Shown in pieces: positions 1 through 7,507 of a stretch of 49,652 nt of DNA. Below the pieces are notes generated by a model, which saw only the letters and a list, made by a program, of their open reading frames with translations, was not told the origin of the DNA and ran no database searches. The stretch's first letter is position 1. Each line of letters begins with the position of its first letter. A program made the position numbers and the translations under genes. Origin of the DNA: an uncultured Acetatifactor sp. (lineage in GTDB: Bacteria > Bacillota > Clostridia > Lachnospirales > Lachnospiraceae). The stretch spans positions 1-49,652 of the forward strand of contig CAJTXE010000033.1 in the NCBI GenBank assembly GCA_910580225.1. The letters run 5' to 3'.

Positions 1-267
1 TTCTTGATTAACGATAGTACCATATTCAATTTTCTCTTCCATTTGTTCCGCCTGTCGCCGAAGCGGTGGAGTAGCAGTGGAGTACAGTGGGAGCAGATTC
101 AGGATAAAAAAGGGGCGTACAGCCGCCGCAAAGATGCCCTTTCCCTCATCTTCCAGGTATCTATTCGACAAAAAGACAGATTAGAATGTACAGAATAAAC
201 ATACAATAGAAAACACGCTTTGCGAGTTTTCTATTGTCATAAATAATGAGCCAGAAACACTGGCTCA
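1..267. repeat. 267-bp direct repeat, left copy (repeat unit truncated by window edge)
   Basis: Identical base for base to 11139-11405 (offset 11138). The match begins at the first base of the window, so the unit probably extends further left. It ends exactly after a short inverted repeat (TGAGCCAG/CTGGCTCA, 247-267) and contains a longer one at 203-237 (ACAATAGAAAAC arms). The right copy lies just inside the right end of the 11-kb element, whereas this copy lies outside its left att site. The simplest reading is that bases 1-419 are the right end of a second, related element. No gene is called here; open frames run through it, but none has a good ribosome binding site. Confidence 0.9.
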
Positions 268-396
268 AGTTCGCCGGGCACGCTCGAAAAGCCTGCGGCT
301 GTCGCCGCATGTGTCCAACAACGAAAACGGCTGTTGGTGAGCAAGCTCCCCACAGCCGTTCCCGTTGCCGGACCCGCCCGGCTCGTAGCTATAAAA
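268..396. other. Non-coding spacer between left repeat and att site
   Basis: GC-rich and without a credible gene. It contains an imperfect palindrome at about 324-360 (AACGGCTGT ... ACAGCCGTT) and a GTCGCCG heptamer at 301-307. The matching interval at the right end of the element (11406-11431) is only 26 bp and unrelated, so the two element ends diverge between the shared repeat and the att core. Confidence 0.5.
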
Positions 397-419
397 AATC
401 GGGGTGACAGGATTCGAAC
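397..419. other. Attachment site, left (attL-like, tRNA-Pro 3' end copy)
   Basis: Twenty-three bases identical to 11432-11454, corresponding to the 3' end and T-arm of tRNA-Pro with two bases beyond. Here the match breaks off and the sequence does not continue as a tRNA. A partial tRNA 3' end at one boundary with the complete tRNA at the other is the usual footprint of tyrosine-recombinase integration into a tRNA gene. Confidence 0.85.
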
Positions 420-515
420 ACCTTTTCCCAGCTTTTTCAAGCATTTTTACGCGGCTTTATCCCCCTGGAAGTCCAGTCCGAGAACCGATTCGCTGATTTT
501 ACCCTTACAAAAAGT

Positions 516-533
516 GTCGCCGTAGCGTCGCCG
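516..533. repeat. Paired GTCGCCG heptamers near element left end (possible integrase arm sites)
   Basis: GTCGCCG occurs at 516-522 and 527-533, one helical turn apart, and again at 54-60, 301-307 and 11192-11198. All five copies lie within about 350 bp of an att core. This resembles the arm-type sites of tyrosine integrases, but it is only a positional inference; such a GC-rich heptamer could recur by chance. Confidence 0.3.
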
Positions 534-571
534 CAAAAAGGGCGGAGCGCCACAGAACGATTCTGCTAGAC

Positions 572-763
572 CTACTGTAAAACCTGAGATTCAATTTCCT
601 TTCGTTCTTCCTCAGACAGCTCCGGGAAATACTCGGCAATCTCGTCTATGGCAATTTTCCCTTTTTGTATCATAAAAATTGCTTTGTTTTTAGCTGTTTC
701 CTGTTTAATGTCATTCTCAAAAGCCTTGTAAATCTGTTCATCGTCAAATAATGTCATCAGCAT
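572..763 (-). CDS. Small hypothetical protein downstream of HEPN gene
   Basis: About 63 residues, acidic and probably helical (starts MLMTLFDDEQ, ends in an E/K-rich tail). The ORF stays open to 787, but the ATG at 763 falls just after the HEPN stop codon and follows a GGAGAAA sequence, so I prefer it; an ATG at 757 is also possible. It closes a three-gene minus-strand set with the MNT and HEPN genes and is likely cotranscribed with them. The tail resembles the C-termini of some Rpn/PD-(D/E)XK transposase-family proteins, but no nuclease domain is present. Function unknown. Confidence 0.6.
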   Translation of the reverse strand: MLMTLFDDEQIYKAFENDIKQETAKNKAIFMIQKGKIAIDEIAEYFPELSEEERKEIESQVLQ

Positions 764-767
764 AAGT

Positions 768-1163
768 TCAGTCTTTCTCCACCACAATTTCCGTCACCCA
801 TTGAAAAATTTCGTCAGCATACTGCAATGCCTCTCTCTCATGTCTTTCCTCCAGAAACAACTCATTCGGATATCTTACTGCTACACCATACGGTGTCAGC
901 GCATCAGCATAATCATAGAATTTCTCTTCGATTGAGACCTTGTTTTTAATCTGATTCAGTAAAAATGAAAGGTCATGAAGTTTGGGCATTCCACCTTCTT
1001 CTCCAAAATACATAATCAGCGTTTTTATTGCCTTTTCAGCCGCCTGTTGGCAATGATAACAGATAATCTCTAATGGCTTTGGATAATAAGTTGCATCCAG
1101 ATGTTTCGCTACCCCTAAATCTGCTGCCGCCATTTCATACCACTCTCTGACTTGTTTCGTCAT
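768..1163 (-). CDS. HEPN domain protein (toxin-like partner of MNT)
   Basis: A 131-residue all-helical protein with the HEPN (PF05168) pattern: W-x-x-x-A-x-x-D-L near residue 10, YHCQQAAEKAIKTL near 36-49, an HDL motif near 63 and a conserved RYP near 98. It overlaps the upstream MNT gene by 29 bp, so the two are translationally coupled. HEPN proteins paired with MNT nucleotidyltransferases usually form toxin-antitoxin modules in which HEPN is the RNase. I do not see a clear RX4-6H motif here, so RNase activity is uncertain. Location at the element end fits an addiction or defence role (inference). Confidence 0.85.
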   Translation of the reverse strand: MTKQVREWYEMAAADLGVAKHLDATYYPKPLEIICYHCQQAAEKAIKTLIMYFGEEGGMPKLHDLSFLLNQIKNKVSIEEKFYDYADALTPYGVAVRYPNELFLEERHEREALQYADEIFQWVTEIVVEKD

Positions 1164-1467
1164 ACAAAAGCACTCCTTTTCTGTACACCTCGTTTTCTAT
1201 AGAGGGAATTTCTTTTCTGGCTTCAAAACGGCTTACGGTTCCTACAACAATATCCACAGGGCGCTGCTTCACTTTGCGGATAGATTTGTATGCTTTTGTT
1301 GTTTCTGCAAGAATATCTGATACGGCATCCTGTACGATGATGTAAAAATCAAAATCGCTTTCCTCTGTATAGGTGCTGTCTGCAAAAGAACCAAATAAAT
1401 AGATTCGGACAGGTAGAAGCTGTTCGACAAAATGGTTTGTCAGTTCCCGGATTTCGCTTGTGGGCAT
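1135..1467 (-). CDS. MNT-type nucleotidyltransferase (antitoxin-like)
   Basis: About 110 residues of the minimal nucleotidyltransferase family. The catalytic signature is complete: GSFADSTYTEESDFD matches GS-X10-D-X-D, and a third acidic position is likely in RPVDIV near residue 90. In characterised MNT/HEPN pairs the MNT protein transfers AMP to the HEPN toxin and neutralises it; that role is inferred here. The frame extends to a TTG at 1476, but an AAAGGAG sequence sits 9 nt before the ATG at 1467, which sets the start. A good promoter lies just upstream. Confidence 0.88.
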   Translation of the reverse strand: MPTSEIRELTNHFVEQLLPVRIYLFGSFADSTYTEESDFDFYIIVQDAVSDILAETTKAYKSIRKVKQRPVDIVVGTVSRFEARKEIPSIENEVYRKGVLLYDETSQRVV

Positions 1468-1536
1468 GACCATCAACTCCTTTCCTTTGAATAAAGCGGC
1501 TCTTTTTCATGTCTTCTTTTTCTATAGGTTACTTTC

Positions 1537-1565
1537 ATTATACAGAAAGCTTCTCCTGTTTACAA
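1537..1565 (-). promoter_or_regulatory. Promoter of the MNT-HEPN operon
   Basis: On the minus strand, TTGTAA (1560-1565), a 17-bp spacer and a perfect TATAAT (1537-1542) lie about 70 bp upstream of the MNT start. No operator palindrome was obvious. Confidence 0.7.
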
Positions 1566-1656
1566 TAAAATTCCCATGAAATTTTTGTCAGCAACATAAA
1601 AGAGGGAATACCAAAAGATATTCCCTCCATAAGTACAGCCGCCACATCATGCACTG

Positions 1657-2851
1657 CTATTGTGATGCCGCTATTGTATTCCCGAAAATCTCTTCCAGTT
1701 TTGCCATATCTGACTTCATCCTGTTCATGGTGGCATGCTGATAGCGTTTGGTACTCTGTATGGTGCTGTGTCCTCCTGTAGCTATGATGGAAAGCTCGCT
1801 GAAGCCGATTTCCGTGCACAGCGTAAAATAGGTATGTCTTAAGTCATGCAGACGGTAATGGGGCAGGTCAGGGCATTCTTTTTCCAGAAAGCTTTTGTAG
1901 ATTTTATACATCCTGTTGTCGCTGACCGGTGCAAAGGGGGGCATGGTGCAGAATGAAGACATGACCCTGTCCCTGAAAATCTTCCTCCCTGGACTGTTCC
2001 TTGACATACATCTTTCTGGCCGTCTGCAGAATGCGATATACCTCTCCTCCCGTCTGAATCGGAATGACGCGGGTTCCGGCCTTTGTCTTTGTCTCCTTTT
2101 CCGTCATCTTTCCATCCGCATACACAGCGGCGCGGCGGACGCAGAGAAAGCTTTCCTTTTCTCCCAGTGTGACATCTTCCAAGCGCAGGGCCGCAAGCTC
2201 TGAACGTCTCAGCCCCCCGGCAAGACAGGTCAGGGCTAACAGCAGCTGTATATTGATGTTGCCTGCAGACTTAGCCCGTTCCATCATCAGCTTGACTTCT
2301 TCCATGCTGTAGGCATTCCCCTCTTTGCTCGCCGCTTTGGGGAGCATCACATATTCACAGGGGTTCGGGATGTCACGTTTCAGATAATTATCTATCTTTG
2401 CCCTTTTGAGAATGACTGATACCAGATTCACGATATTTCGGATTGTCTTTGCGGATTTCCCCGCAGAGGCATATCTGTTGACCATATCCTGTATTGCTTC
2501 AGTGGTGATTTCGGAAAGATACCTGTTTCCTAAATGCTTCGCTATACCGTCTTTTGTATAGAACAGCTGACGGTAATGCTGTCTGGTGGTGGGGGACAGG
2601 GAGTTGGTATATTTGGGGAAATAGACTTCCTCCGCATAATTTTTCAGCGTGACAGGCTCCTTTGTGGTATAGGCTCCGAATTCTGCTTCCAGTTCCATCT
2701 GGCAGCGGATTTTCTCGGCCTGGGCTTTGGTGGTTCCCTGGGGAAGAACCTGGTATTCCCTTTTGCGCTCCCCACCCCGTGTATAATCTCTGACGATACG
2801 GTAGCATGCACCGCTTTTGCGGCTTACTTTCTCAACATAGAATGACATCAC
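1657..2851 (-). pseudogene. Tyrosine site-specific integrase, interrupted by a frameshift
   Basis: Two overlapping frames together encode a full phage/ICE-type tyrosine recombinase of about 398 residues. The N-terminal frame (1904-2851) has the AP2-like and SAM-like DNA-binding parts and the first catalytic arginine (GGLRRSELAALR). The C-terminal frame (to 1657) has HDLRHTYFTLC, GGHSTIQSTKRYQHA and thus the H-x-x-R and tyrosine nucleophile. The shift lies in a run of six G (1936-1941; C on the coding strand); five would restore HHAPFAPVSDNRMYK in one frame. The integrase start overlaps the stop of the upstream HTH gene (ATGA). It is the probable enzyme for tRNA-Pro integration. As read it is inactive unless slippage or a sequencing error explains the extra base. 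Confidence 0.85.
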
Positions 2852-3117
2852 TTCTTCCTCCTTCCTGTTATTTTGGGCTTATGGCTGCCCTGCGCCAGTT
2901 GGTATTCCATATTTCCATCCGTTTCCAGGAGCCTTTTTTCCACTTCGTCACGCACATAATAATATTGCCGCCCAATCTTGCGATAATGACAGTATGTGTT
3001 CAAAAAAACCCTTAACCTGCGGATATCAATGTCCAGGTATTCTTCCTGTACCTGTCTGGCGGTCATAAGCTTTGGATTTGTTTTGTCCTTACGGATTCCG
3101 GCGGTCTTCTCCGGCAT
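2848..3117 (-). CDS. Small helix-turn-helix protein (DUF6462-like, possible excisionase)
   Basis: An 89-residue basic protein with a MerR/excisionase-like HTH (MTARQVQEEYLDIDIRRLRVFL, then YYYVRDEVEKRLL). It lies directly upstream of the integrase with a 4-bp ATGA overlap, the usual place for a recombination directionality factor in Clostridia elements. The ATG at 3117 is chosen because GAGGAGG (3127-3133) lies 9 nt upstream; a longer frame to 3135 lacks this. The DUF6462 assignment is from memory of the pattern; the excisionase role is inference from position. Confidence 0.75.
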   Translation of the reverse strand: MPEKTAGIRKDKTNPKLMTARQVQEEYLDIDIRRLRVFLNTYCHYRKIGRQYYYVRDEVEKRLLETDGNMEYQLAQGSHKPKITGRRKK

Positions 3118-3252
3118 ATTGCTTTTCCTCCTCAATTTGATAATATAAATTTTTCATTGCGCTTTCTATCGTCAATGTCGTCAAAATCCCTTTTGCCTTT
3201 ATCTGAACTGGGCAATCTGCCACCCGACGACACCGACGATATGCGTTATCCC

Positions 3253-4716
3253 TTATTCTTTCCAAATCTTGATGTAGCGCTCAGTTGCACGCCCGGTCTC
3301 AAAATAAATCCCAATATCTTCCAAATTGCTCCTGTTTGCACCTATTTTCCGGGTAAGGGATGCAGGTGAACGGGGAAAGTCTGCATAACCGAACCTCAAT
3401 TCTCCACAGGCATAATCTTTTAGCTCTCTGTAAAAATCAGTCGGGTTAAATACCAATACTTCCGATTCACTATATTGCATCATGAACTGTTCTATTGCGG
3501 TCAATACAATATCTCCCGATACTATGGCTTCATTGACAGTATTATGGTTTTCTTCAAAAGCTTCATATATTTCATCCTCTTTGATGCCAATCTGCCTTCC
3601 AACCTTTACCGCAAGCATATAAAAATCTACCAACCGAAAAGGAGAACAGTATTCTATAGGTTCATCATCTCCAATGACTCCTTGCACAGCACGGCATATT
3701 GCCCCAAAGAAACGAGGTTTATCCTGTTCCCACTCCTCTTTCAGTTCCAACTCTCCACGTCTGTCTTCCTGGCTGAAGCGCTCTAAATGAAATGTCAGTA
3801 TCCTATCCGCAAGGTCACTCTTTGTGACGCACTGGTTTACACTATTAAAAATGACGATGGACTTTAGGCTTCTGAACATTTGTGTATTGTCCGTAAAAAG
3901 CTTACGTTTCGGGATGATTCCTCCAGTGCAGGCCAGACAGAAAAGATTGCTGACCTCTTCATTAATCCACCCAATATTATCAAATGCCACCATATAATCG
4001 GCTGATAGGCACATGGCAATATCATCTAGTCTTTTAGGAAGTGCAAATACGCCTGTAGATACTGGATTCAGCAAGTCAAGAATGCGTTTTTCACAGGATG
4101 TCTTTCCGCTTGCCTTTTCTCCATACAGTTGGATAAGCGGCATGGGCATAACCTCAAAGAAAAAACTTGCCACCAAAAAAACGGAAAACAAAACCTTTTC
4201 CGAAGCAGATGAAAAATGAAAATGCTTCTCCACAAATTCAGGTATCTCCCATGGCTCTCCCTCTAAATCAGGCATGACCTGTCTGCAAAATACATTGCTC
4301 CTTCTCATCAAAATTTTACTGTTTTTGACAGTGGTTATTCCCTTTTCAGTAATTTTTAAAAAGTGACACCCATCAAGCCCTAAATCATAGTACACGGTAT
4401 TGTGCTGAACGCAGATACGCCTATGCAGTTCTTTCGTTTCGCCATTTTCAGCAAACATCTTCAAATATCCTGTAACTTGTTGGACTATCCCTGATGACAG
4501 ATATATATCGTCTAGCTGATAAAAACAAAATTTCCTCAACCAACATTCAAATTCTGTACTGTCAAGGGGAACTATACTATTGTCTGTTTCTGCTTTGATA
4601 AATGCTTCTCCTGTAAGTGAACGAAATATCTCCGTATGATTTTGAATCTCGTTGATAATCTGTTCCGCACTAACGTGGGAAGAATCTATTTTATTGATTT
4701 CCTTATTTTTCACCAT
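3253..4716 (-). CDS. AAA+/D5-like ATPase (putative replication helicase or primase C-terminal type)
   Basis: 487 residues. A Walker A motif (GEKASGKTS) is near residue 200 and a Walker B-like YMVAFDNIG near 245, followed by FNSVNQ and a DLADRILTFHLERF stretch that could supply sensor and arginine-finger residues. This arrangement is like the helicase half of plasmid/phage primase-helicases (D5/VirE-like), but no primase motifs are present in the N-terminal 180 residues. The start is ATG 4716, preceded by GGAGG (4725-4729); the longer frame has no Shine-Dalgarno sequence. It is the only large enzyme in the element besides the integrase, so replication or maintenance of the excised circle is the best guess. 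Confidence 0.7.
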   Translation of the reverse strand: MVKNKEINKIDSSHVSAEQIINEIQNHTEIFRSLTGEAFIKAETDNSIVPLDSTEFECWLRKFCFYQLDDIYLSSGIVQQVTGYLKMFAENGETKELHRRICVQHNTVYYDLGLDGCHFLKITEKGITTVKNSKILMRRSNVFCRQVMPDLEGEPWEIPEFVEKHFHFSSASEKVLFSVFLVASFFFEVMPMPLIQLYGEKASGKTSCEKRILDLLNPVSTGVFALPKRLDDIAMCLSADYMVAFDNIGWINEEVSNLFCLACTGGIIPKRKLFTDNTQMFRSLKSIVIFNSVNQCVTKSDLADRILTFHLERFSQEDRRGELELKEEWEQDKPRFFGAICRAVQGVIGDDEPIEYCSPFRLVDFYMLAVKVGRQIGIKEDEIYEAFEENHNTVNEAIVSGDIVLTAIEQFMMQYSESEVLVFNPTDFYRELKDYACGELRFGYADFPRSPASLTRKIGANRSNLEDIGIYFETGRATERYIKIWKE

Positions 4717-4854
4717 AATATATACCTCCAATATAACAAATATTGCTGCCCTTATTTCTATCAGCCTGGCCATTTAGCTTGCCTCCGGTTCCCCCACATC
4801 ATCATGAATGCAGGGGAAAGGCAGGCTATAAGCGTGAATGGCTGATAACAGCAT

Positions 4855-5157
4855 TTATTGGTACATCATTGCATCTAATTGTATTTCTTTTATTGTGAAT
4901 GTTCCTGCGTCTTCAACCATAGTCGCCATTATATAAGTCTCATTTAAGAACTCTAAATTTACAGTACCATCCTTTCTGTACAAACATAACTTATGGCAGA
5001 AAAAGTCATACTCTTTTCCATATGCAGGAATCTGGAAGCTGACGGAGCGTAAATGCCCTTCTATTCTTACAGATATATTCATTGAAAGCGTTAGATTGTC
5101 CCTGTTAAAGGAATAACCGGAGATTATACCAAAAACAATCGATGTATGCTTGCTCAT
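4855..5157 (-). CDS. Hypothetical protein, element-encoded
   Basis: 100 residues, beta-rich by composition and without recognisable motifs. It begins inside the stop codon of the upstream acidic-tail protein (ATGA overlap at 5154-5157), so the two are translationally coupled and probably work together. The ATPase gene begins about 140 bp downstream, consistent with one transcript. Function unknown. Confidence 0.65.
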   Translation of the reverse strand: MSKHTSIVFGIISGYSFNRDNLTLSMNISVRIEGHLRSVSFQIPAYGKEYDFFCHKLCLYRKDGTVNLEFLNETYIMATMVEDAGTFTIKEIQLDAMMYQ

Positions 5158-5564
5158 TCTTCATCCTCATCCTCGTCGTCTTCATCCTCATCGTCTTCAT
5201 CTTCTTCATATTCCTCATATTTTTCATCTTCCAATTCATCATAATAATCTTCGTCAATGTAAATCCTGTTGACGTAAAGGAGCCCATCATTTCCTTTTCT
5301 AAGTGTTCCTACGATACGCATATCCAATAATTCCTCTGTATCTATTCTTCCATACTCGTCAATCACATCTAACTCTTCCATTGTTTTGCCAAATTGCGAG
5401 TTTTTATTTTCACTAATTGGAAGATATTTAATGTAATCTACATCCTCATCCTTATCAAATCTAACCACGATAACAAGCCTTTTCTTATTTGCTTTATAAT
5501 CAGTAATGACACCACGATACCAGATTCCTTCCTTTAACCGACATCCTCTAATAAGATAAACCAT
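5154..5564 (-). CDS. Hypothetical protein with Asp/Glu-only C-terminal tail
   Basis: 136 residues. The first ~105 look like a small beta-rich domain (MVYLIRGCRLKEGIWYRG...). The last ~30 are almost entirely D and E with a few Y and K, encoded by a GAD/GAA-rich repeat (5157-5250). Polyacidic tails occur in DNA mimics, histone-like chaperones and some replication accessory proteins; which applies here is unknown. A good GGAGG lies 7 nt before the ATG, and a TATAAT (5650-5655, minus strand) with a weak -35 lies upstream. It is the first gene of a likely operon running into the coupled 100-aa protein and the ATPase. Confidence 0.7.
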   Translation of the reverse strand: MVYLIRGCRLKEGIWYRGVITDYKANKKRLVIVVRFDKDEDVDYIKYLPISENKNSQFGKTMEELDVIDEYGRIDTEELLDMRIVGTLRKGNDGLLYVNRIYIDEDYYDELEDEKYEEYEEDEDDEDEDDEDEDEE

Positions 5565-5585
5565 TTTTAATCCTCCATCTTTTTT

Positions 5586-5928
5586 ACATGCAAATAAAAG
5601 AATGCATGTCCCTCAATAAATAAGCTGCATCCAAAACAACAAATAAACAATTATACGTTTTATCTGCATGTATTCTTAATCCTTTTCATCTAAAAAAATA
5701 AATAATAAATTGGGAATATAAAGTTGATTAGCCCAAAGGGTTCTGATAAGAATTGGCCAGATAAAAATAAAATATTGCCAATCATGAATTAAAAGAAGTA
5801 TGTTTTAAATAGTTTCTCTTGTGTATGTGCAAGTCTGCATGTTTTTTCTATATATGCTTTACCAAAATCTCATGTGCAAGTCCACCTCCCTTATTATATC
5901 TATGACAGGCATCTTAGAATATGCATGT
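5586..5928. repeat. Five TGCATGT motifs (iteron-like array)
   Basis: TGCATGT at 5603-5609, 5665-5671, 5836-5842 and 5922-5928, plus its complement ACATGCA at 5586-5592. The first two form an inverted pair around 10 bp. About 0.04 copies would be expected by chance in this length on both strands. The array lies just upstream of the operon ending in the helicase-like ATPase, so an origin or a regulator-binding array is plausible. Confidence 0.5.
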
Positions 5929-5962
5929 AAAACAGAATTTCTACAAAAAAATCTTAAAGCAC

Positions 5963-5986
5963 GGCTGCCCCGTCCACAGGGCAGCC
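5963..5986 (-). terminator. Rho-independent terminator
   Basis: An 8-bp GC-rich stem (GGCTGCCC/GGGCAGCC) with an 8-nt loop. Read on the minus strand it is followed by a short spacer and a T7 run at 5945-5951. It probably ends the transcript of the minus-strand genes between 6220 and 9932. Confidence 0.7.
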
Positions 5987-6219
5987 ATACAACATCAATG
6001 CTGTGGCAGTTAGCCAAAGCATAAATCCCTTATCAACCTCATAGAATATTCTATATTCCGTTTTCAAAATGCAATGTCCATAATGCCTTTCAGGATTATA
6101 GTATCCATTCGATTATGAAAGCAGAACACTTTTTTACCGCAAAATGCGACATATATCGGGATACATGTTCTTTCGTCCTCAGATTATTCAGGATTCTCCT
6201 CTAAACAATCTATGCATAA

Positions 6220-6351
6220 TCATTTCCTGCGGCCGCTCCTCTGGCTGACATACTTTGATGCCTGATAGATGGAGATTCCCAGTCCCGCTCCGGCTATGAT
6301 AGAGTCAACAATGATTTTAGAAGTCGCTGTTGCGATAAGAAAACTAATCAA
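6220..6351 (-). CDS. 43-aa small hydrophobic protein (TTG start)
   Basis: A 43-residue frame with one hydrophobic segment (ISFLIATATSKIIVDSIIAG, continuing AGLGISIYQ) and a basic tail (QRSGRRK). The TTG start is preceded by AAGGAGG (6360-6366) at 8-nt spacing; there is no nearby ATG in frame. The ribosome binding site overlaps the stop of the upstream gene (6365-6814), so translation is likely coupled. It is predicted to be a single-span membrane peptide with the C-terminus inside (positive-inside rule). Function unknown. Confidence 0.6.
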   Translation of the reverse strand: MISFLIATATSKIIVDSIIAGAGLGISIYQASKYVSQRSGRRK

Positions 6352-6364
6352 TTTCTGTCCCTCC

Positions 6365-6814
6365 TTATTTTAAAAATGATTTCATGATACAGTGTGTTCT
6401 TTCATCCATGGCGCGATAAAGCAGTCCAACGGCATACAGCATCCGGTCTTTGTCGTTGTCCCTTGTAGGCTGTGCAACCCTGTCTGCACTCTCTATTGAG
6501 ACAAAGAAAAGATTGCCTGTAATCGTCCCTCCCGCGCCGCAGTCAAGGAATGGATAGGAACACAGATAATCTCTTTCGGCATCAGACAATCCTTCCACTT
6601 CGCAGAGACCGATTTCCTCCGTTCCTAAAGTGCATATTTCCTGAATCACCGAGCCGCCATCCTCCTGTGACTGCACAATCTGCTGCATCAGGGCTTTCTT
6701 CTCAAAGGTATGCTGTTCCAGGAATGAATCAACGTCCCCTTCTGACAGCGCATCCAAAAGAAGCCCGTCGATTTCATTGGTATCGGAAAATAAATATCCT
6801 CCAAACGCTTTCAC
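6365..6814 (-). CDS. Hypothetical protein, element-encoded
   Basis: 149 residues from a GTG start at 6814, which has an AGGAGG seven bases upstream; the ATG at 6832 has no Shine-Dalgarno sequence and would put that AGGAGG inside the gene. Acidic and probably mostly helical, without recognisable motifs. It sits between the 7228 gene and the small 43-aa protein in a close minus-strand series. Function unknown. Confidence 0.65.
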   Translation of the reverse strand: MKAFGGYLFSDTNEIDGLLLDALSEGDVDSFLEQHTFEKKALMQQIVQSQEDGGSVIQEICTLGTEEIGLCEVEGLSDAERDYLCSYPFLDCGAGGTITGNLFFVSIESADRVAQPTRDNDKDRMLYAVGLLYRAMDERTHCIMKSFLK

Positions 6815-6841
6815 TCTGCTGCCTCCTGTCATCTCTACTTT

Positions 6842-7228
6842 TTACAGCTGCTTGTATAGGTGTTTCTTTTGTATAGAATATATGACTCCTATATGGCGGG
6901 CAGTCTTATGTACTTGTACATAATTGAGATACCATTCCCTTTCTCTGGTCATAGGGCTGCCCCCATCCCTGATTTCAAGCCAAATCACATCATTTTCCAA
7001 CTCTACTTTAATGGGATACATATTTATGGCATCTTCGATTTCCCGCACGTCATCTCTGACGGAATCCAACAGAACAAGCACAAATCCCTTTCTTCCCAGA
7101 CTTCCATCTTCCAGGATATAATCAATCCGCTTCAATAATTCGCGCGGGAGCCGGTACCGCCCCAAAAGGCGGTTAAGGCTCCGGAGAAGCACCAGCTGGC
7201 TTCTGGTGTAAATTTTGATAAACTTCAT
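6842..7228 (-). CDS. Hypothetical protein, element-encoded
   Basis: 128 residues, basic, starting MKFIKIYTRSQLVLLRSLNR. AAAGGAG lies 7 nt upstream of the ATG at 7228, which decides the start against the longer frame (7270). The N-terminal half is leucine/arginine-rich, and a section around residues 50-85 (GFVLVLLDSVRDDVREIEDAIN) looks like an alpha/beta segment. No known domain is recognised. It lies 27 bp before the next gene in the same orientation. Confidence 0.65.
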   Translation of the reverse strand: MKFIKIYTRSQLVLLRSLNRLLGRYRLPRELLKRIDYILEDGSLGRKGFVLVLLDSVRDDVREIEDAINMYPIKVELENDVIWLEIRDGGSPMTREREWYLNYVQVHKTARHIGVIYSIQKKHLYKQL

Positions 7229-7302
7229 ATGCATTCTCCTTTGCAGCAAAACGGCGGGCAAGCTATCCACTGTAGCCTACCCGCCTTCCATAATACCTCT
7301 GA

Positions 7303-7377
7303 CTATGCCATCTCGCCTAAAAAGGCAAGCACACTGACTGTCAGGACACATGATGCGATAAAAATACCTGCGTGCAT
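7303..7377 (-). CDS. 24-aa membrane micropeptide
   Basis: Twenty-four codons encoding one hydrophobic span (AGIFIASCVLTVSVLAFLG) and little else. The Shine-Dalgarno sequence GGAAAGGAGG (7386-7395) is about the best in the element and lies 8 nt before the ATG, so translation is likely despite the size. Position between the lipoprotein gene and other small membrane proteins suggests a role at the cell membrane. About 130 bp upstream (7378-7507) hold no further clear gene, only a 10-codon frame at about 7498. Confidence 0.55.
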   Translation of the reverse strand: MHAGIFIASCVLTVSVLAFLGEMA

Positions 7378-7507
7378 GTAAAATTCCTCCTTTCCGATAT
7401 GGGTTCAGAGAAATAATATATATTTGATTCCCTCAATTATCTTTTGATTCCAGTGGCTATTCCCGCTAAGGCAGCGAAAAAGCAAGAATTTCAAACATGT
7501 TCCGCCT

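Larger units (their letters stand above)
5565..6219. other. AT-rich non-coding region with repeated motifs
   Basis: 655 bp without a credible gene; a 67-codon frame at 5821-6024 has no ribosome binding site and odd composition. The stretch holds the promoter of the 5154-5564 gene, five TGCATGT motifs, an 11-bp direct repeat (ATGTGCAAGTC at 5825-5835 and 5872-5882) and a terminator-like hairpin at 5963-5986. It could be an operator array or a replication origin. Confidence 0.6.

Noticed and set aside
4..198. Open frame in the left repeat, also at 11055-11336
   Set aside because: No ribosome binding site, and the composition is that of an antisense frame; the DNA is an element end, not a gene.
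5821..6024. 67-codon plus-strand frame in the element's non-coding region
   Set aside because: No ribosome binding site; it runs across the repeated TGCATGT motifs and the terminator hairpin.
7420..7500. A further micropeptide just upstream of the 24-aa peptide
   Set aside because: A frame ending AALAGIATGIKR would need one extra T in a T5 run to join a start at about 7498; too speculative to call.
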